From positions 62,001 through 126,000 of the forward strand of contig JADJTQ010000005.1 of NCBI GenBank assembly GCA_016711125.1: a DNA stretch of 64,000 nucleotides. The letters are read 5' to 3'. The position numbers were made by a program, and so were the translations under genes. Shown here one piece after another: positions 27,212 to 38,041 of the stretch. Position 1 is the stretch's first letter. Each line of letters starts with the position of its first letter. The notes beneath the pieces are model-generated. The model saw only the letters and a list, made by a program, of their open reading frames with translations, did not search any database and was not told where the DNA came from. This stretch comes from Saprospiraceae bacterium. GTDB taxonomy: Bacteria > Bacteroidota > Bacteroidia > Chitinophagales > Saprospiraceae.

Positions 27212-30200
27212 ATGTATAAAACCCGGATAATCGATTTATTGATCCTGCTATTGCTGGTGCTGAACATTTGGCATTGTTCGCCACCTCAAAAAATGGAAGA
27301 AGATTCGTTTCCAGAAGCCGAACATTTATCTGCAAGAGTCGATGGTTTTCAAGTGGAAACCGTTAAAAAAGGAGCTGGAGAATGGCTTTCAATCACCAAA
27401 GATCCGCTCGGTCGTCTTCTGGTGTCTCCGCGCAAAGGGGTTCTTTTACGTTTTGACGTATCGAAGGGGCCTGATTCGCTCGCCATAGATACCTTAGACG
27501 TAGGCGTTTATGATTGTCAGGGACTGCTCTGTGCATACGGCAATCTTTATATGATGGGTCAAACGGCCGATACCATCCGGGGGATCTATCGCCTCAAAGA
27601 TTTGGATGGACAAGGTACATACGGTGAGCCAATCTTGATGAAGGAATTTGAAAAAAATGGTGATCATAGCGGTCATACACTGACGGTCGGTCCAGAAGGC
27701 ATGATTTATTTCTTAACCGGAAATGTCAATTATCCACCTCTGGATAATACAGTGACTTTTGTTAACCAAACCTGGAAAACTGATCATCTAAGCCCACTTC
27801 CCCTTTTATATGGCAGAGATCAGGTGCCACCCGGAGGCTTTGTGATGCGCACCGATTCATTGGGTAAAGATTGGGAGTTTTATGCTTATGGATTGCGTAA
27901 TCCCTACGATATGTGCTTTAGTGCCCGGGGTGAGCTTTTTACTTTTGACTCAGACATGGAGTGGGATTTTAATTTGCCGTGGTATCGGCCGACAAGGATT
28001 AATCATCTGGTCTCAGGTGGAGATTATGCCTGGAGACCTGGGGTTGCCAAAAGGTTTGACTACTATCCCGATATTTGGCCCAGCGTTGTTGACTTTGGCC
28101 GGGGATCGCCTACGGCCACTTCATTCGGTACGGGCACGAATTTTCCTGAAAAGTATCAGCAATCATTGTTTGTAGGTGATTGGTCTTATGGTAAAATATA
28201 CCGGGTGGATTTGAAGCCTGAAGGATCAAGTTACAAAGGTGAGTACGAGGTTTTTATCACTGGTCAACCTTTGAATATCACCGATATGGTAGTGGGAGAC
28301 GATGGATCGATTTATTTTACGACGGGTGGTAATGGCACTGATACCGGATTATTTAGGATAAAATATACCGGTAAATCGGAGGCAAAAAATGAAGATGTCA
28401 TTTTGCAGGATCAATTCAGTGATCTTAGGACATTAAGACATGAAATCGAAAAAAACCATTTTGCTAAAGATAGTAGTGGATTAAATTTGGCCCTCCAAAA
28501 CATCAGCCATTCAGATCGCTTTATACGGAATGCCTCAAGAGTTATATTGGAACGTAACGATCCTACACTTTGGATTTCCGACTTAAAAGAACAAAGTTCG
28601 CCGGATGGCAAAGTTGCAATGCTCACCGCTCTCATACGAAGTGATAGCACGGATACCCATCAGAGATTAATATTTGAAGAGCTGCAAGGGATTGATTTTG
28701 CACAAAGTTCTGATGAAGGTAAATTAGGTCTGTTGCGACTTTATGGTTTGGCATTTTTAAGAGCCCATCATACTCCCATTAATCAAGCACAATTATTGTA
28801 TGATAAATTGATGAGATCTTATCCCTCAAAAATGAAGTCATCAATAAAGAACTGAGCAGACTGCTGGCTTATCTGACAACCTTTCAAAAAGATCCGGAAC
28901 CTTTTATTTCTTCTACTTTTCAACTTCTGGAAACGACCAAAGAGCAATTGCAATTTATTCACTACTTAGAAGTTTTACGTCAGGTACCTCGTGGATGGTC
29001 AACTGAACAACGTCTTGCTTATCGGTATTGGATCGAATATGCCCGGGAAAATTTCAGTGGGGGTTCATTATTTAAATACTTTCTTACCGTGATGGAGAAT
29101 GAGTTTGATACTCATATCACATCTAATGAAAAAAGTGCATTGGCGCAGGGCACGCCTGGTCCGATTACTGCGGGGTATGAAGGACCGGTCAAGCCAAAAG
29201 CAAAAGCAATATATAGCGCTCTTTTTGACAACCACAATAATACCTTTTGGCAATTTGAAGATTTGCAATATAACCTCGAGCTGGTGGCCTCACCCCGTGG
29301 TAAAAACACACGTGATTTTAACCGGGGACAAAAAATGTTTATGAAGGGTCAATGTTATAATTGTCACTATATGATCAATAAAGGCGGTAATTTTGGTCCG
29401 GATTTAACAACGGCGGGAACCAGTTTTACGGTGGAGGAATTACTGAAGACAATTTTAGATCCTTCCGAAGTCATTAATAGCCGTTTTCAAGCCACCGAAT
29501 ACAAATTGAAAGACATATCGACTAAGATTGGCCGACCTATTAAGGAGGATCGGGAGACCGTTCATTTGCAGATCGGTTTTGATCCAAATAACCAACTAGA
29601 ACTCAATAATGATGAAATTGTGAGTAGCAAGGATGCTACGGTTTCTGAAATGCCTCCAGGTTTGCTGAATACGATGTCGCGTGGTGAAATTCTTGACTTA
29701 TTATATTTCATAGTTCAGCTACCAGGGAAAGATGTGGACAGCCTGGAAATGGATATTCTCGAAGATAAAGACGTCTTTTTACAAGGTGATTCTTCCTTGG
29801 TTGAAATGGTCAATTATGCGGATCGGGGAAATATCTACTATACTTTGGACGGCACCGAACCCAGCACCGGCTCAATGTTGTATGAAAATCCATTTTATTT
29901 GAGCAATAGTACACAGGTTAAAGCAAAAGTGATTGACCTCAAAAATCCTTCGGGCTTGATTAATGAAGGTTCGGTCGCTGCTCGCTCTATTCATACGGTT
30001 GATACTTCGGTAAACGGTATGCGATGGAGATACTATAAAAATGTGGAGAAGGCTTTTGATATAAAGTCCTTAGGAAAACCTTTTAGTGAAGGTATCAGTT
30101 ATCTCTTTGCCGTCAATGATATTGTAGATGAAGAGAATAATGTAATGGTATTACATGATGCCTATTTAAAGATCGAAACGCCGGGTACCTATCATTTTCA

Positions 30201-30444
30201 TATGGTACAAGACGACAGAGCGCAACTTTACCTGAATGATGAACTGGTACTTGATGGCTCGAACGGAAGAACACCTCCGGTGATCACCGGTCAGATTGAT
30301 TTAAAGCAAGGTATGAACAAAATGTTTGTGCCTTTTTTCGACTTATATTCTGATGAATATTTGAGCATTGAAATAGAAGGTCCGGGTCTGGCGCGCCAGG
30401 TAATTCCTGCTCATTTAATTTATCGGGATAGGTTGGATAATTGA
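27212..30444 (+). CDS. sugar dehydrogenase-like propeller / cytochrome c / CHB_HEX / PA14 giant, frameshifted
   Basis: Two adjoining frames form one exported protein of about 1077 residues. The lipoprotein-like leader ends at Cys22. A glucose/sorbosone dehydrogenase-type beta-propeller follows (DHSGHTLTVGPEGMIYF, YAYGLRNPYDMCFSARGELF, GGDYAWRPGVAKRFDYYPD), then HEAT-like helices. A class I cytochrome c domain has CYNCH encoded at 29353-29367, and a likely Met ligand in SEMPPGLLNTMSRGE. A chitobiase-type strand domain (IYYTLDGTEPSTGSMLYENP) and a PA14-like domain (GTYHFHMVQDDRAQLYLND) complete it. The break near 28830 is repaired by adding one A to an A5 run. It would oxidise a sugar-like compound in the envelope and pass electrons to the heme. 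It ends the plus-strand operon with Tm-1 copy A. Confidence 0.85.
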
Positions 30445-30589
30445 TAATTGACAATTGAAAATTGAAAATTAGAGGTGTCGCGCTTAGGTAGAGTAAAGCC
30501 CGAGGCAAGGGGTGATACCTTTTCGTGAGAATAAGGTAGCGCTGGATCTATTCCGGTGGTTTAGAAGCATGAAATGGAAAATAATATAA

Positions 30590-30983
30590 TTTGAAAGCGG
30601 CGGTCATCCATTTAGTTGTAATTATTTTTTTCTCTGTGGATTAAATCTGATTGCTCAAGCAAATCAGCCCAATATCCTTGGATTACCTGCGAAGATATCA
30701 GTCCAGCCTGGGGATGTTACGGAGATGACCAGGCCACACCCCTAATATCGATCGAATAGCTGGGTCGGGTTATCGCTTCACTCAGGCGTTTTCCAATGCT
30801 CCGATCTGTGCACCTGCAGGTTCAACGTTAATTACCGGTATCTATGCTACTTCGCTGGGCACCCAACATCTGCGGTCTGATATTCCTGTTCCCGCTGATT
30901 TGCAGACTTTGCAAGAATTATTGAAAGCTGCCGGCTACTTCACTTCGAATTATGCTAAAACAGATTTCCAGCCTTTTGACTAA
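30590..30983 (+). pseudogene. N-terminal sulfatase remnant
   Basis: Plus-strand frames read a leader, then QPNIL(W)ITCEDISPAWGC and GYRFTQAFSNAPICAPAGS, followed by LITGIYATSLGTQHLRS, LQTLQELLKAAGYFTSNYAKTD and a stop at 30981-30983. This is the start of a heparan/glycosaminoglycan-type sulfatase. The catalytic Cys is present at 30807-30809, but the Arg of the C-x-P/A-x-R maturation signature is Gly at 30819-30821. The metal-binding Asp region is intact, but at least two frameshifts and loss of about three quarters of the protein make it inactive. Confidence 0.75.
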
Positions 30984-31069
30984 AAATCTGACTAAATCCC
31001 AAGAACGTGATGGAGAATAGAATGATTAGTTTCATGGTATGATGATTTTGGGATAAGGAATAAAATGCT

Positions 31070-31983
31070 TCACTTCTTAATCAGTTTAAAAGCATTAAGC
31101 GGTTGACCCGTCGACGATCGCAAGACTACTATATAAAAACCACTCACCAGCCCGGATAAATCAACGTGGTCTGACTTTTCTTCTTGAATCATATTTCTTC
31201 CTTGTAAATTATATATTTCAATTGCACGAACTTGGCTATTAGGATCCTTAATATATAAGACTTCTGATGCTGGACTTGGATAGATTTCTAAGGAGATTCC
31301 TAAAGGTCGGTACTGGACAGAAGTGATGATTGAACAATCAGTACCCCCAATGAAATTTAAGGTCTGATCTTCATCTTGATAGCACCTAAGACCAAAAGGA
31401 CACCCACCATCACAAGCTCTATCATTAACCGGAAAGAAGTATAGATCGATATTCCCAAATTTTTCGATGACTTGACCACTGAAATACCAGAGTGAAGAGA
31501 ATGGCTGTTCGGCTAATTGAGTTTGCGCATAAGAATACAATCCAAGAGAATCTAGATATTGCTTATTGTCGACCCTTAGTCGGATTAGGAATCACCTTGA
31601 AAAATATCGGGTTCCAATATCAAGAGCGTGTCACCATTAGAAGCAGCCAAATTATATAGGATTGAAAACTTGTTGAGGACATCGTTGTAGTAGAAAACCG
31701 TATCCCCATTTTGGTAGATAAATCTATTTGATTGGGGTGCCAGATTGCCATCGCCATTGAGATCCACATCATTCTTAAGAATTCGGCAATTTTTATTTAA
31801 GATGACGGTATCACCAATGGATTCCATTGTTTGAATTACTATGGATGGATCCGAAACCCCCATGGTGTAGTTGTACCACCATTTCGCGCCAATAGGAGCC
31901 CACTCAATGGGTTCAATCTGACTAATCAAGGGCAAAGACCAACAAATATTAACAATTAGGTAGGGGATACTCCATCGAAGCAT
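31070..31983 (-). CDS. secreted T9SS cargo protein, frameshifted
   Basis: The N-terminal part has a signal peptide (YLIVNICWSLPLISQ) and a beta-rich domain beginning EWAPIGAKWWYNYTMGV. The second part ends in a type A type IX sorting domain: SLEIYPSPASEVLYIKD, EIYNLQGRNMIQEE and a final SGFYIVVLRSS...LNAFKLIKK. The join near 31585 needs one extra C in a CC pair, giving GDSLIRLRVDNKQYLD and a protein of about 304 residues. The cargo would cross the outer membrane by the type IX system and be anchored or released. A Cys-rich stretch (ACDGGCPFGLRCYQDED) lies before the sorting domain. Its activity is unknown. Confidence 0.8.
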
Positions 31984-32165
31984 GAAAGGTCAATTATAGG
32001 ACGGAATGTAATTTAATTACAATAAAATGTCAATGACTTTACAACTTATCTATATAACTTTAACATGTACACATAATTGGTAACCTACATATAAATGTCT
32101 CATGAACCTCCCCCGTATTCCTTCTGTTTTTCCACCGTTTCACTACCTAATAGCTTTTGGGCACG

Positions 32166-32541
32166 TTAAATGCGTTCCAGCCGGATTTTGGCCCGGACAT
32201 AGTTGACTTTATCAAAAGTGTAGCAAATGTATCCCAGGATCAAAAACAGACTGATTGCCAAACAACCAGGAAGTAAGTAGAAAATTGAAACCCAGCAAAA
32301 TGAGACAAATTGGTTCGATGACCACATGGACAAACTCATCCGTCTGCAGGATTTTTATCATGGGCTTTTTGCCATCCGATCCATATTGACGGTTTTCGAT
32401 TAGAAACGCTAACAGCTGTGTTTTACCGTGGCCTTTGACATTCATACAAGGATCTTTCCTAAATGTTGCTATCTCGGTTTTAGCCAGGAGGCTCCAGAGA
32501 CAGAAATATAAAAAGACCAGGCAAATATAAGAGTTGGTCAT
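32166..32541 (-). CDS. small membrane protein, frameshifted, unknown role
   Basis: The first frame has a hydrophobic N-terminus (YICLVFLYFCLWSLLA), a soluble middle with GKTQLLAFLIENRQYGSDGK, and a second hydrophobic helix, EPICLILLGFNFLL. A shift near 32270 allows the frame to continue LAISLFLILGYICYTFDK, with a basic tail (YVRAKIRLERI) and a stop at 32166-32168. That gives about 124 residues with two or three spans. The family is not recognised. It lies 79 bp downstream of the OsmC gene on the same strand. Confidence 0.45.
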
Positions 32542-32620
32542 ATCCGATGTTTATCGGAATGGCCCTTGATAAAACAATGGAGAATTGTGAGAATTAGTTC
32601 TGATTTTTAATTGGCGAATA

Positions 32621-33109
32621 TCAGAGGTTTTCTGCGTTGCTATTTTCAACCATAATTTTCCCTTCATGTTTTACTGGAAAATTACAAGAATTGGCAATAA
32701 AACAAAGTTTGTTTGCTTGCCTATGTAAATCTTCAATCAGGTCTTTTTGATCAGGTTTACTAATAGTAATAAATCGTCTCAAAATAACTTCGGTAAAACG
32801 ACCTCCTCCATTATCATCTTCTTCCATCGTCCCCATGGCTTCATCAATATATGCGATCACTGTAATGCCTGCCTCGGAGCACAAATGCAGAAACCACAAC
32901 ATGTGGCATTGCGAAAGCGAAGCCACCAATAATTCCTCCGGATTATACCGGGTAGGATCACCCTTGAATGAGGGATCGGACGAAGCCGGAATGATCGGTT
33001 TATCAATAGCCTTGACTTCATGGTTTCTCGAATAGGCCCGATAACTGCTGGTTCCGGTGCCAAGATTGCCGGTCCATGTGACCGAAATATTATAGTGATG
33101 TTTTTTCAA
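32621..33109 (-). CDS. OsmC family peroxiredoxin-like protein
   Basis: The 162-residue cytoplasmic protein has the OsmC/Ohr layout: the HxVSVTWTG-type opening (HHYNISVTWTGNLGTGTSSY), PTRYNPEELLVASLSQCHML with the first redox Cys, and KLCFIANSCNFPV with the second. The pair reduces organic hydroperoxides using thiols. Length agrees with the single-domain OsmC subgroup. The gene begins 22 bp after the end of the DUF1501 gene and may belong to that transcript, which would link peroxide defence to the cytochrome-based oxidation genes upstream. Confidence 0.92.
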   Translation of the reverse strand: MKKHHYNISVTWTGNLGTGTSSYRAYSRNHEVKAIDKPIIPASSDPSFKGDPTRYNPEELLVASLSQCHMLWFLHLCSEAGITVIAYIDEAMGTMEEDDNGGGRFTEVILRRFITISKPDQKDLIEDLHRQANKLCFIANSCNFPVKHEGKIMVENSNAENL

Positions 33110-33131
33110 GTTTTTCGGAATTAATCGTTGA

Positions 33132-34611
33132 CTATGCTAAAATCTGCTTGACCAAATTTCCATGGACATCAGTGAGCCGGTATCTTCGACCCTGATGTTT
33201 AAAAGTAAGTTTTTCATGATCGATGCCCAATAGATGTAAAATCGTCGCCTGGAAATCGTGGACATGAACCCCATCTTCGACAATGTTGTAGCCAAAATCA
33301 TCAGTAAGTCCATGACTAATTCCGGGCTTAATTCCAGCACCAGCCATCCAAACGGTAAAACACCGGGGATGATGATCTCTGCCATAATTGTCTTTGGTCA
33401 GTGCTCCCTGTGAATAATTAGTGCGACCAAATTCACCTCCCCAGATCACCAGGGTATCTTCCAACAAACCTCTACGTTTTAGATCAGTGATAAGTGCCGC
33501 GGAGGCTTGATCGGTGTCCCGGCATTGAGAGGAAAGTTCCCTTGGGAGATCGGAGTGCTGATCCCAGCCTAAATGATAGAGCTGGATAAATCGTACATCT
33601 CGCTCCGCCATCCGTCTGGCCAGTAGACAGTTGGCTGCGTAGGTGCCTGGTCTGCGGGCTTCTTCGCCATACAGTTCAAAAACTTCGTCGGGTTCCTGAC
33701 TAAGGTCCATGGCTTCGGGCACCGATGTTTGCATGCGATAGGCCATTTCATATTGAGCAATTCTTGATTGAATTTCAGGATCTCCCAATTCTTGCATATG
33801 CCGGGTATTCATATCTGCAAGAGCATCCAACATTTTTCGTCGAGAAGTGGCTCTCATTCCTTCTGGATTATCTAGGTATAGTACCGGATCCTTTCCCGAC
33901 CTGAATTGTACACCCTGATGTAGACTGGCCAAAAAACCATTGCCCCAAAGCCGGCTGTATATCGGTTGAGGCCTTTGTGCTCCGCGTGAGAGCAGTACGG
34001 TGAATGCCGGCAAATTCTGATTGGAAGATCCTAATCCATAACTCAACCAAGAACCCATGCTAGGTCGGCCAGGTTGTTGTGATCCGGTCTGAAAGAAGGT
34101 TATGGCAGGGTCATGATTGATGGCCTCTGTGTGCAGGTTTTTATAAAGCAAAGGTCATCCACGATCTTGCTGGTGTGTGGGAGAAGATCGCTCATCCAGG
34201 TCGCACTATCGCCATATTGGGCAAACGAATATAAGGAAGAGGTCAGAGGTTTGGTGCGTTGACCAGAGGTCATACCTGTCAGTCTTTGACCCATCCGTAT
34301 GGATTCGGGAAGTTCCTGACCGTGCATCTTGGTCAGCAGTGGTTTATATTCGAAAAGATCCAATTGACTGGGACCTCCACTTTGAAAAAGATATATGATT
34401 CGTTTTGCCTTTGGATAAGAATGAGTTTTATCAAGAATGCCACCTGATACCTTGGTATTTACTATAGATTTTCCCTGATTAGCCGACGCACAGCCGAGAA
34501 GATTACCTAGGGCAAGGCTTCCTAACCCAAGACCTAGTCTTGATAAAAATGCCTGCGGTTTAGCTGACAACAATGCTCTAGGTAGGGATCTGATTTAAAC
34601 AAGTCTTTCAT
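33132..34611 (-). CDS. DUF1501 family exported protein, frameshifted twice
   Basis: The C-terminal 340 residues give a typical DUF1501 sulfatase-like fold ([52 protein letters not shown]). The N-terminal part ([20 protein letters not shown]) is in another phase, joined by adding one A to an A4 run near 34140. Adding one T in a T5 run near 34555 links it to an ATG at 34609-34611, with a Tat-like leader reading LNRRHF and then [15 protein letters not shown]. The full product is about 493 residues. DUF1501 proteins almost always sit beside DUF1549/DUF1553 cytochromes, as here with a 3-bp gap. Their reaction is unknown. Confidence 0.85.
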
Positions 34612-34614
34612 ATG

Positions 34615-37600
34615 CTACCGGTATTTGGCTTCATCAAGATTATAGATCAGACTGATAGTGAATGCTAATGCAGCACCTTCAGCATCGTTGGCAAATACTT
34701 GTGAAGGAGAATCTCCTATGTTCAACAAGGATCTGATTTCTTCAGGATTAGTCTGCAGGTCTGAAAGAGAATTTTCAAAGAAGGTCACCAGGTCGTCAAG
34801 TTCTTCGCTATTGGGTTTTCGATTGACAATTTTTAGAAAGGCTGTTTCTATTCGCTTAGGAGAATCTGGATAATGATTTACAAGATCAAAAGCAGAATGT
34901 CGGCTTGCCTCCAAATAGGTGGGATCATTTAGTAAAATCAAAGCCTGTAAAGGAGTGCTGGTAGCTTGCCTTTTTATAGTGCAAACGGATCGCTCAGGCG
35001 CATCGAGTGTCAACATGGTCGGAGGCGGTATAGTCCTTTTAAAATAGGTGTAAAGACTACGCCGGTATTTATCTCGACCTATACTCACGCGGTATTTGTT
35101 TTCGCCGATCTGATTGGCCAATTCTTTCCAAATACCACCTGGTTGATAAGGTTTCACCCATTTCCCTCCAATTTTTTCGTAAAGTAAATTACTCGTAGTG
35201 AGCGCCTGATCGCGAATCATTTCAGCTGTAAGAGGCCGGGAGGTTCCCCTGGACAACCATTTGTTTTCGGAATCAACTCTTAGTTTGTTTTCGGTGATTT
35301 TGGCCGACTGACGGTAGGTTTTTGAAAGTACTATTTTCTTTAGTAACATTTTAATGTCCCAGCCCTTTTCGCGAAACTCAACCGCGAGCCAATCCAATAA
35401 TTCGGGATGGGTCGGCATATCTCCCTGATTTCCAAAATCTTCGGCTGATTTTATAAAGCCATTGCCAAAGCATTGCTGCCAAATCCGGTTGATAGCGACA
35501 CGGGCAGTTAATGGATTACTTTCATCAAATAGCCATTTTGCCAGGCCTAGCCGGTTTTTTTCAGGTTGGTTAAATGCCAGGATGGCCTCCGGTGTATTCC
35601 GTTCTACTGGTTCCAATTTTGCATCATAGATGCCCCGGTCGAGGACAAATGCAGGGATCAGGGTATCCCTTTCTTTCATAGTCATGATATTGGGGATCCT
35701 GGTATCAATAGATCTTAAACTATCCAATGTGTTTTTCAGAGGGATAAATTGGCTTGAAGACCTCAGTAGATAATGAGAAAATAATTGGTCACTGGAAGAG
35801 CTTCTAATTTCGTTTTCATTGAATTGGGCTAGGGTTTTGATTTCCAGACCGGTAAGCTGTTTACCGTAAATCTTTACCTGGTCAATTTCGCCATTTCTAA
35901 ATCCATATTGGTCATTAACAATGCGAGCTCGATGATTCCAATGACCGATGAGAAAATCATTTCCATTGGTGATGCTCAATCCCTGGAGATCGTCTTTAAC
36001 CACGTTTAGTGATTGGCGCACACCATTAATATAAATCCCGACTCCGGAAGCTAGTCCAGAACCATCGTAAGTGACGGCCAAATGTTGCCAGTCGGCGGAA
36101 GGAAGTCGGCCACGGGTTCGCACCTCAATTTGCTCGCCGTTTAGATTATGAATCGATCGGAAAATGACCTGCCTGGATTTGCTCAAAAGACAATCGTATC
36201 CTTGACGATATTGCTCTTCATTGCGCCTCCCAAAAATAGCGGCATCTTTTTCTACTGCACCCTGATGCTTGAACCATAGACTAACTGAAAAACTGTTCCA
36301 AAACTCAAAATCTCCAATTTCACCAAGGGTAACGAAGTTGTCCCCATTGAAGCGTAGTCCCTGATCCTGATGCACCCTTATTTTTATGGGCCTTTCGATG
36401 TCTGGAGGTAAATTAAGATTGGCTCTAGCGTTAGCTTGTTGGGTGAAGTTGTCTTTAAATTGCCAACCTGAATCATCCAGGTCATAATCAGCGACTAATC
36501 CTGATTGTATGTCGATGGTTGAAAAAAAGGATTCATGATTGCTCCATTCGGCAAATTGCTTTTGCTCATTTTCTTCTACCACTTCAATTTGGTCTTCTAA
36601 ACGGGATATGCTTGCCTTGACATCTACAATGTAGTTTTCATAGTCCTCGTCCTGCATCGCGATATTTGGTGCCGGTGCCAGATCAAAATAACTAATCTGT
36701 CCTTTTTCACCTTCCACGCTATTGAAAAAACTGAATAATTCATAAAACTCCTTTTGAGCAATAGGGTCATATTTATGGTCATGACATCGGGCGCACTGTA
36801 AGGTGATGCCCAGAAAAGAAGTAGCAAAGGTCTGAACCCGGTCAGCCGCATATTCGGTTCGATATTCTTCATCGATAACTCCACCCTCCTGAGTGATGGC
36901 ATGATTGCGATTGAAGGCGGTAGCCAGTTTTTGATCATAACTGGGCTCTGGTAACAAGTCACCCGCCAGCTGCTCGGTGACAAACTGGTTATATGGCAGA
37001 TTGTTATTAAAAGCGTTAATCACCCAGTCTCGCCAAGGCCAGATGCTTCTCGGTTTGTCATCCTGATATCCATGCGAATCGGCGTAGCGCGACAGATCCA
37101 ACCATATGCTGGCCATGCGCTCACCATAAGCCGGAGAAGCCAGCAACTGATCAACAATCTTTTCGTAATCCTCCTCATCATGATCTTGCATAAAGGAATC
37201 GACGGTCTCGAGGTCAGGTGGCAACCCAGTCAGATCGAAGCTGACCCGTCGTAACCATGCTTCCGGCCGTTCTTCAGAAGAAGGCTTGAGCCGGTGGTCT
37301 CTCATTTTTTGCCAAACAAAGGCGTCGATTGGATTTTTACTCCATTCTGTATCTTTTATCGGAGGTTTTTCGGGCTTCACCGGTGGAATAAATGCCCAAT
37401 GCTTTTTCCAGACTGCACCTTGTTTTATCCACTTGGAAATCAGTTGTATGTCATATTCACTTAAAGAAAGATTGGATTCGGGTGGCGGCATCATATATTC
37501 CGGATCGTCGGAAGTGATTCGATGATAGACTTCGCTGGCTGACAAATCTCCGGGAGCAATAATGAACCGGTCTGCAATACTGTCGAGAGCAGCAAAAGCG

Positions 37601-37827
37601 CCTTCTTCAGTGTGCAATGATAGTTTAGCCTCCCTTGCCTTTTCATCCGGACCATGACATGCAAAACATCGATCGCTAAGCAGCGGCTTAATGTGATAGT
37701 TGAAATCGACGATTTTTGGAAGCTCACCCCCCGTTTCATCGCTGCTACAATTATGAAACAGGACGAAACTCAGGAAAATGAGTCCTATCACCGGCAAAAC
37801 CTTTATCTGAGGATCTTTCAAATTCAT
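34615..37827 (-). CDS. DUF1549/DUF1553 cytochrome c with inserted LamG domain
   Basis: I chose the ATG of MNLKDPQIKVLPVIGLIF, because it starts a lipoprotein leader ending at Cys27. The product is about 1070 residues. The planctomycete-type cytochrome c domain carries the heme motif CFACH at residues 54-58, followed by DUF1549 (about 155-400, with YGERMASIWLDLSRYADSHG and CARCHDHKYDP). A LamG/concanavalin-like domain of about 210 residues (LRFNGDNFVTLGEIGDFEFW to GEIDQVKIYGKQL) is inserted before DUF1553 (ARVAINRIWQQCFGNGFIKS to the end). It would be an envelope redox protein with a carbohydrate-binding module. It is translationally close to the DUF1501 partner. The substrate is not known for the family. 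Confidence 0.9.
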   Translation of the reverse strand: MNLKDPQIKVLPVIGLIFLSFVLFHNCSSDETGGELPKIVDFNYHIKPLLSDRCFACHGPDEKAREAKLSLHTEEGAFAALDSIADRFIIAPGDLSASEVYHRITSDDPEYMMPPPESNLSLSEYDIQLISKWIKQGAVWKKHWAFIPPVKPEKPPIKDTEWSKNPIDAFVWQKMRDHRLKPSSEERPEAWLRRVSFDLTGLPPDLETVDSFMQDHDEEDYEKIVDQLLASPAYGERMASIWLDLSRYADSHGYQDDKPRSIWPWRDWVINAFNNNLPYNQFVTEQLAGDLLPEPSYDQKLATAFNRNHAITQEGGVIDEEYRTEYAADRVQTFATSFLGITLQCARCHDHKYDPIAQKEFYELFSFFNSVEGEKGQISYFDLAPAPNIAMQDEDYENYIVDVKASISRLEDQIEVVEENEQKQFAEWSNHESFFSTIDIQSGLVADYDLDDSGWQFKDNFTQQANARANLNLPPDIERPIKIRVHQDQGLRFNGDNFVTLGEIGDFEFWNSFSVSLWFKHQGAVEKDAAIFGRRNEEQYRQGYDCLLSKSRQVIFRSIHNLNGEQIEVRTRGRLPSADWQHLAVTYDGSGLASGVGIYINGVRQSLNVVKDDLQGLSITNGNDFLIGHWNHRARIVNDQYGFRNGEIDQVKIYGKQLTGLEIKTLAQFNENEIRSSSSDQLFSHYLLRSSSQFIPLKNTLDSLRSIDTRIPNIMTMKERDTLIPAFVLDRGIYDAKLEPVERNTPEAILAFNQPEKNRLGLAKWLFDESNPLTARVAINRIWQQCFGNGFIKSAEDFGNQGDMPTHPELLDWLAVEFREKGWDIKMLLKKIVLSKTYRQSAKITENKLRVDSENKWLSRGTSRPLTAEMIRDQALTTSNLLYEKIGGKWVKPYQPGGIWKELANQIGENKYRVSIGRDKYRRSLYTYFKRTIPPPTMLTLDAPERSVCTIKRQATSTPLQALILLNDPTYLEASRHSAFDLVNHYPDSPKRIETAFLKIVNRKPNSEELDDLVTFFENSLSDLQTNPEEIRSLLNIGDSPSQVFANDAEGAALAFTISLIYNLDEAKYR

Positions 37828-38041
37828 ATAGTAATTGATCCCTAAATATAATATTAGTTTGTGGAAGCTATCTGAAGAAGGCTTTAAATAGGGACTCAAC
37901 TACCATGGTTTACTTTTCATGGTTTGTCAACTTTCAGCTTATTCGCCCTTTATATTGTCCTGATGCGCATTCGCAATAGACCCAAGCTAAGGATTGTAGG
38001 TTTGTATGACTGGATTCTTCAACTTTCGGATGTTTTAATGC
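37828..38041. other. intergenic region between two minus-strand genes
   Basis: This stretch lies between the upstream amidohydrolase gene (stop at 38042) and the DUF1549 gene, and must carry any promoter for the latter. No convincing terminator hairpin or promoter consensus was seen. Confidence 0.3.
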
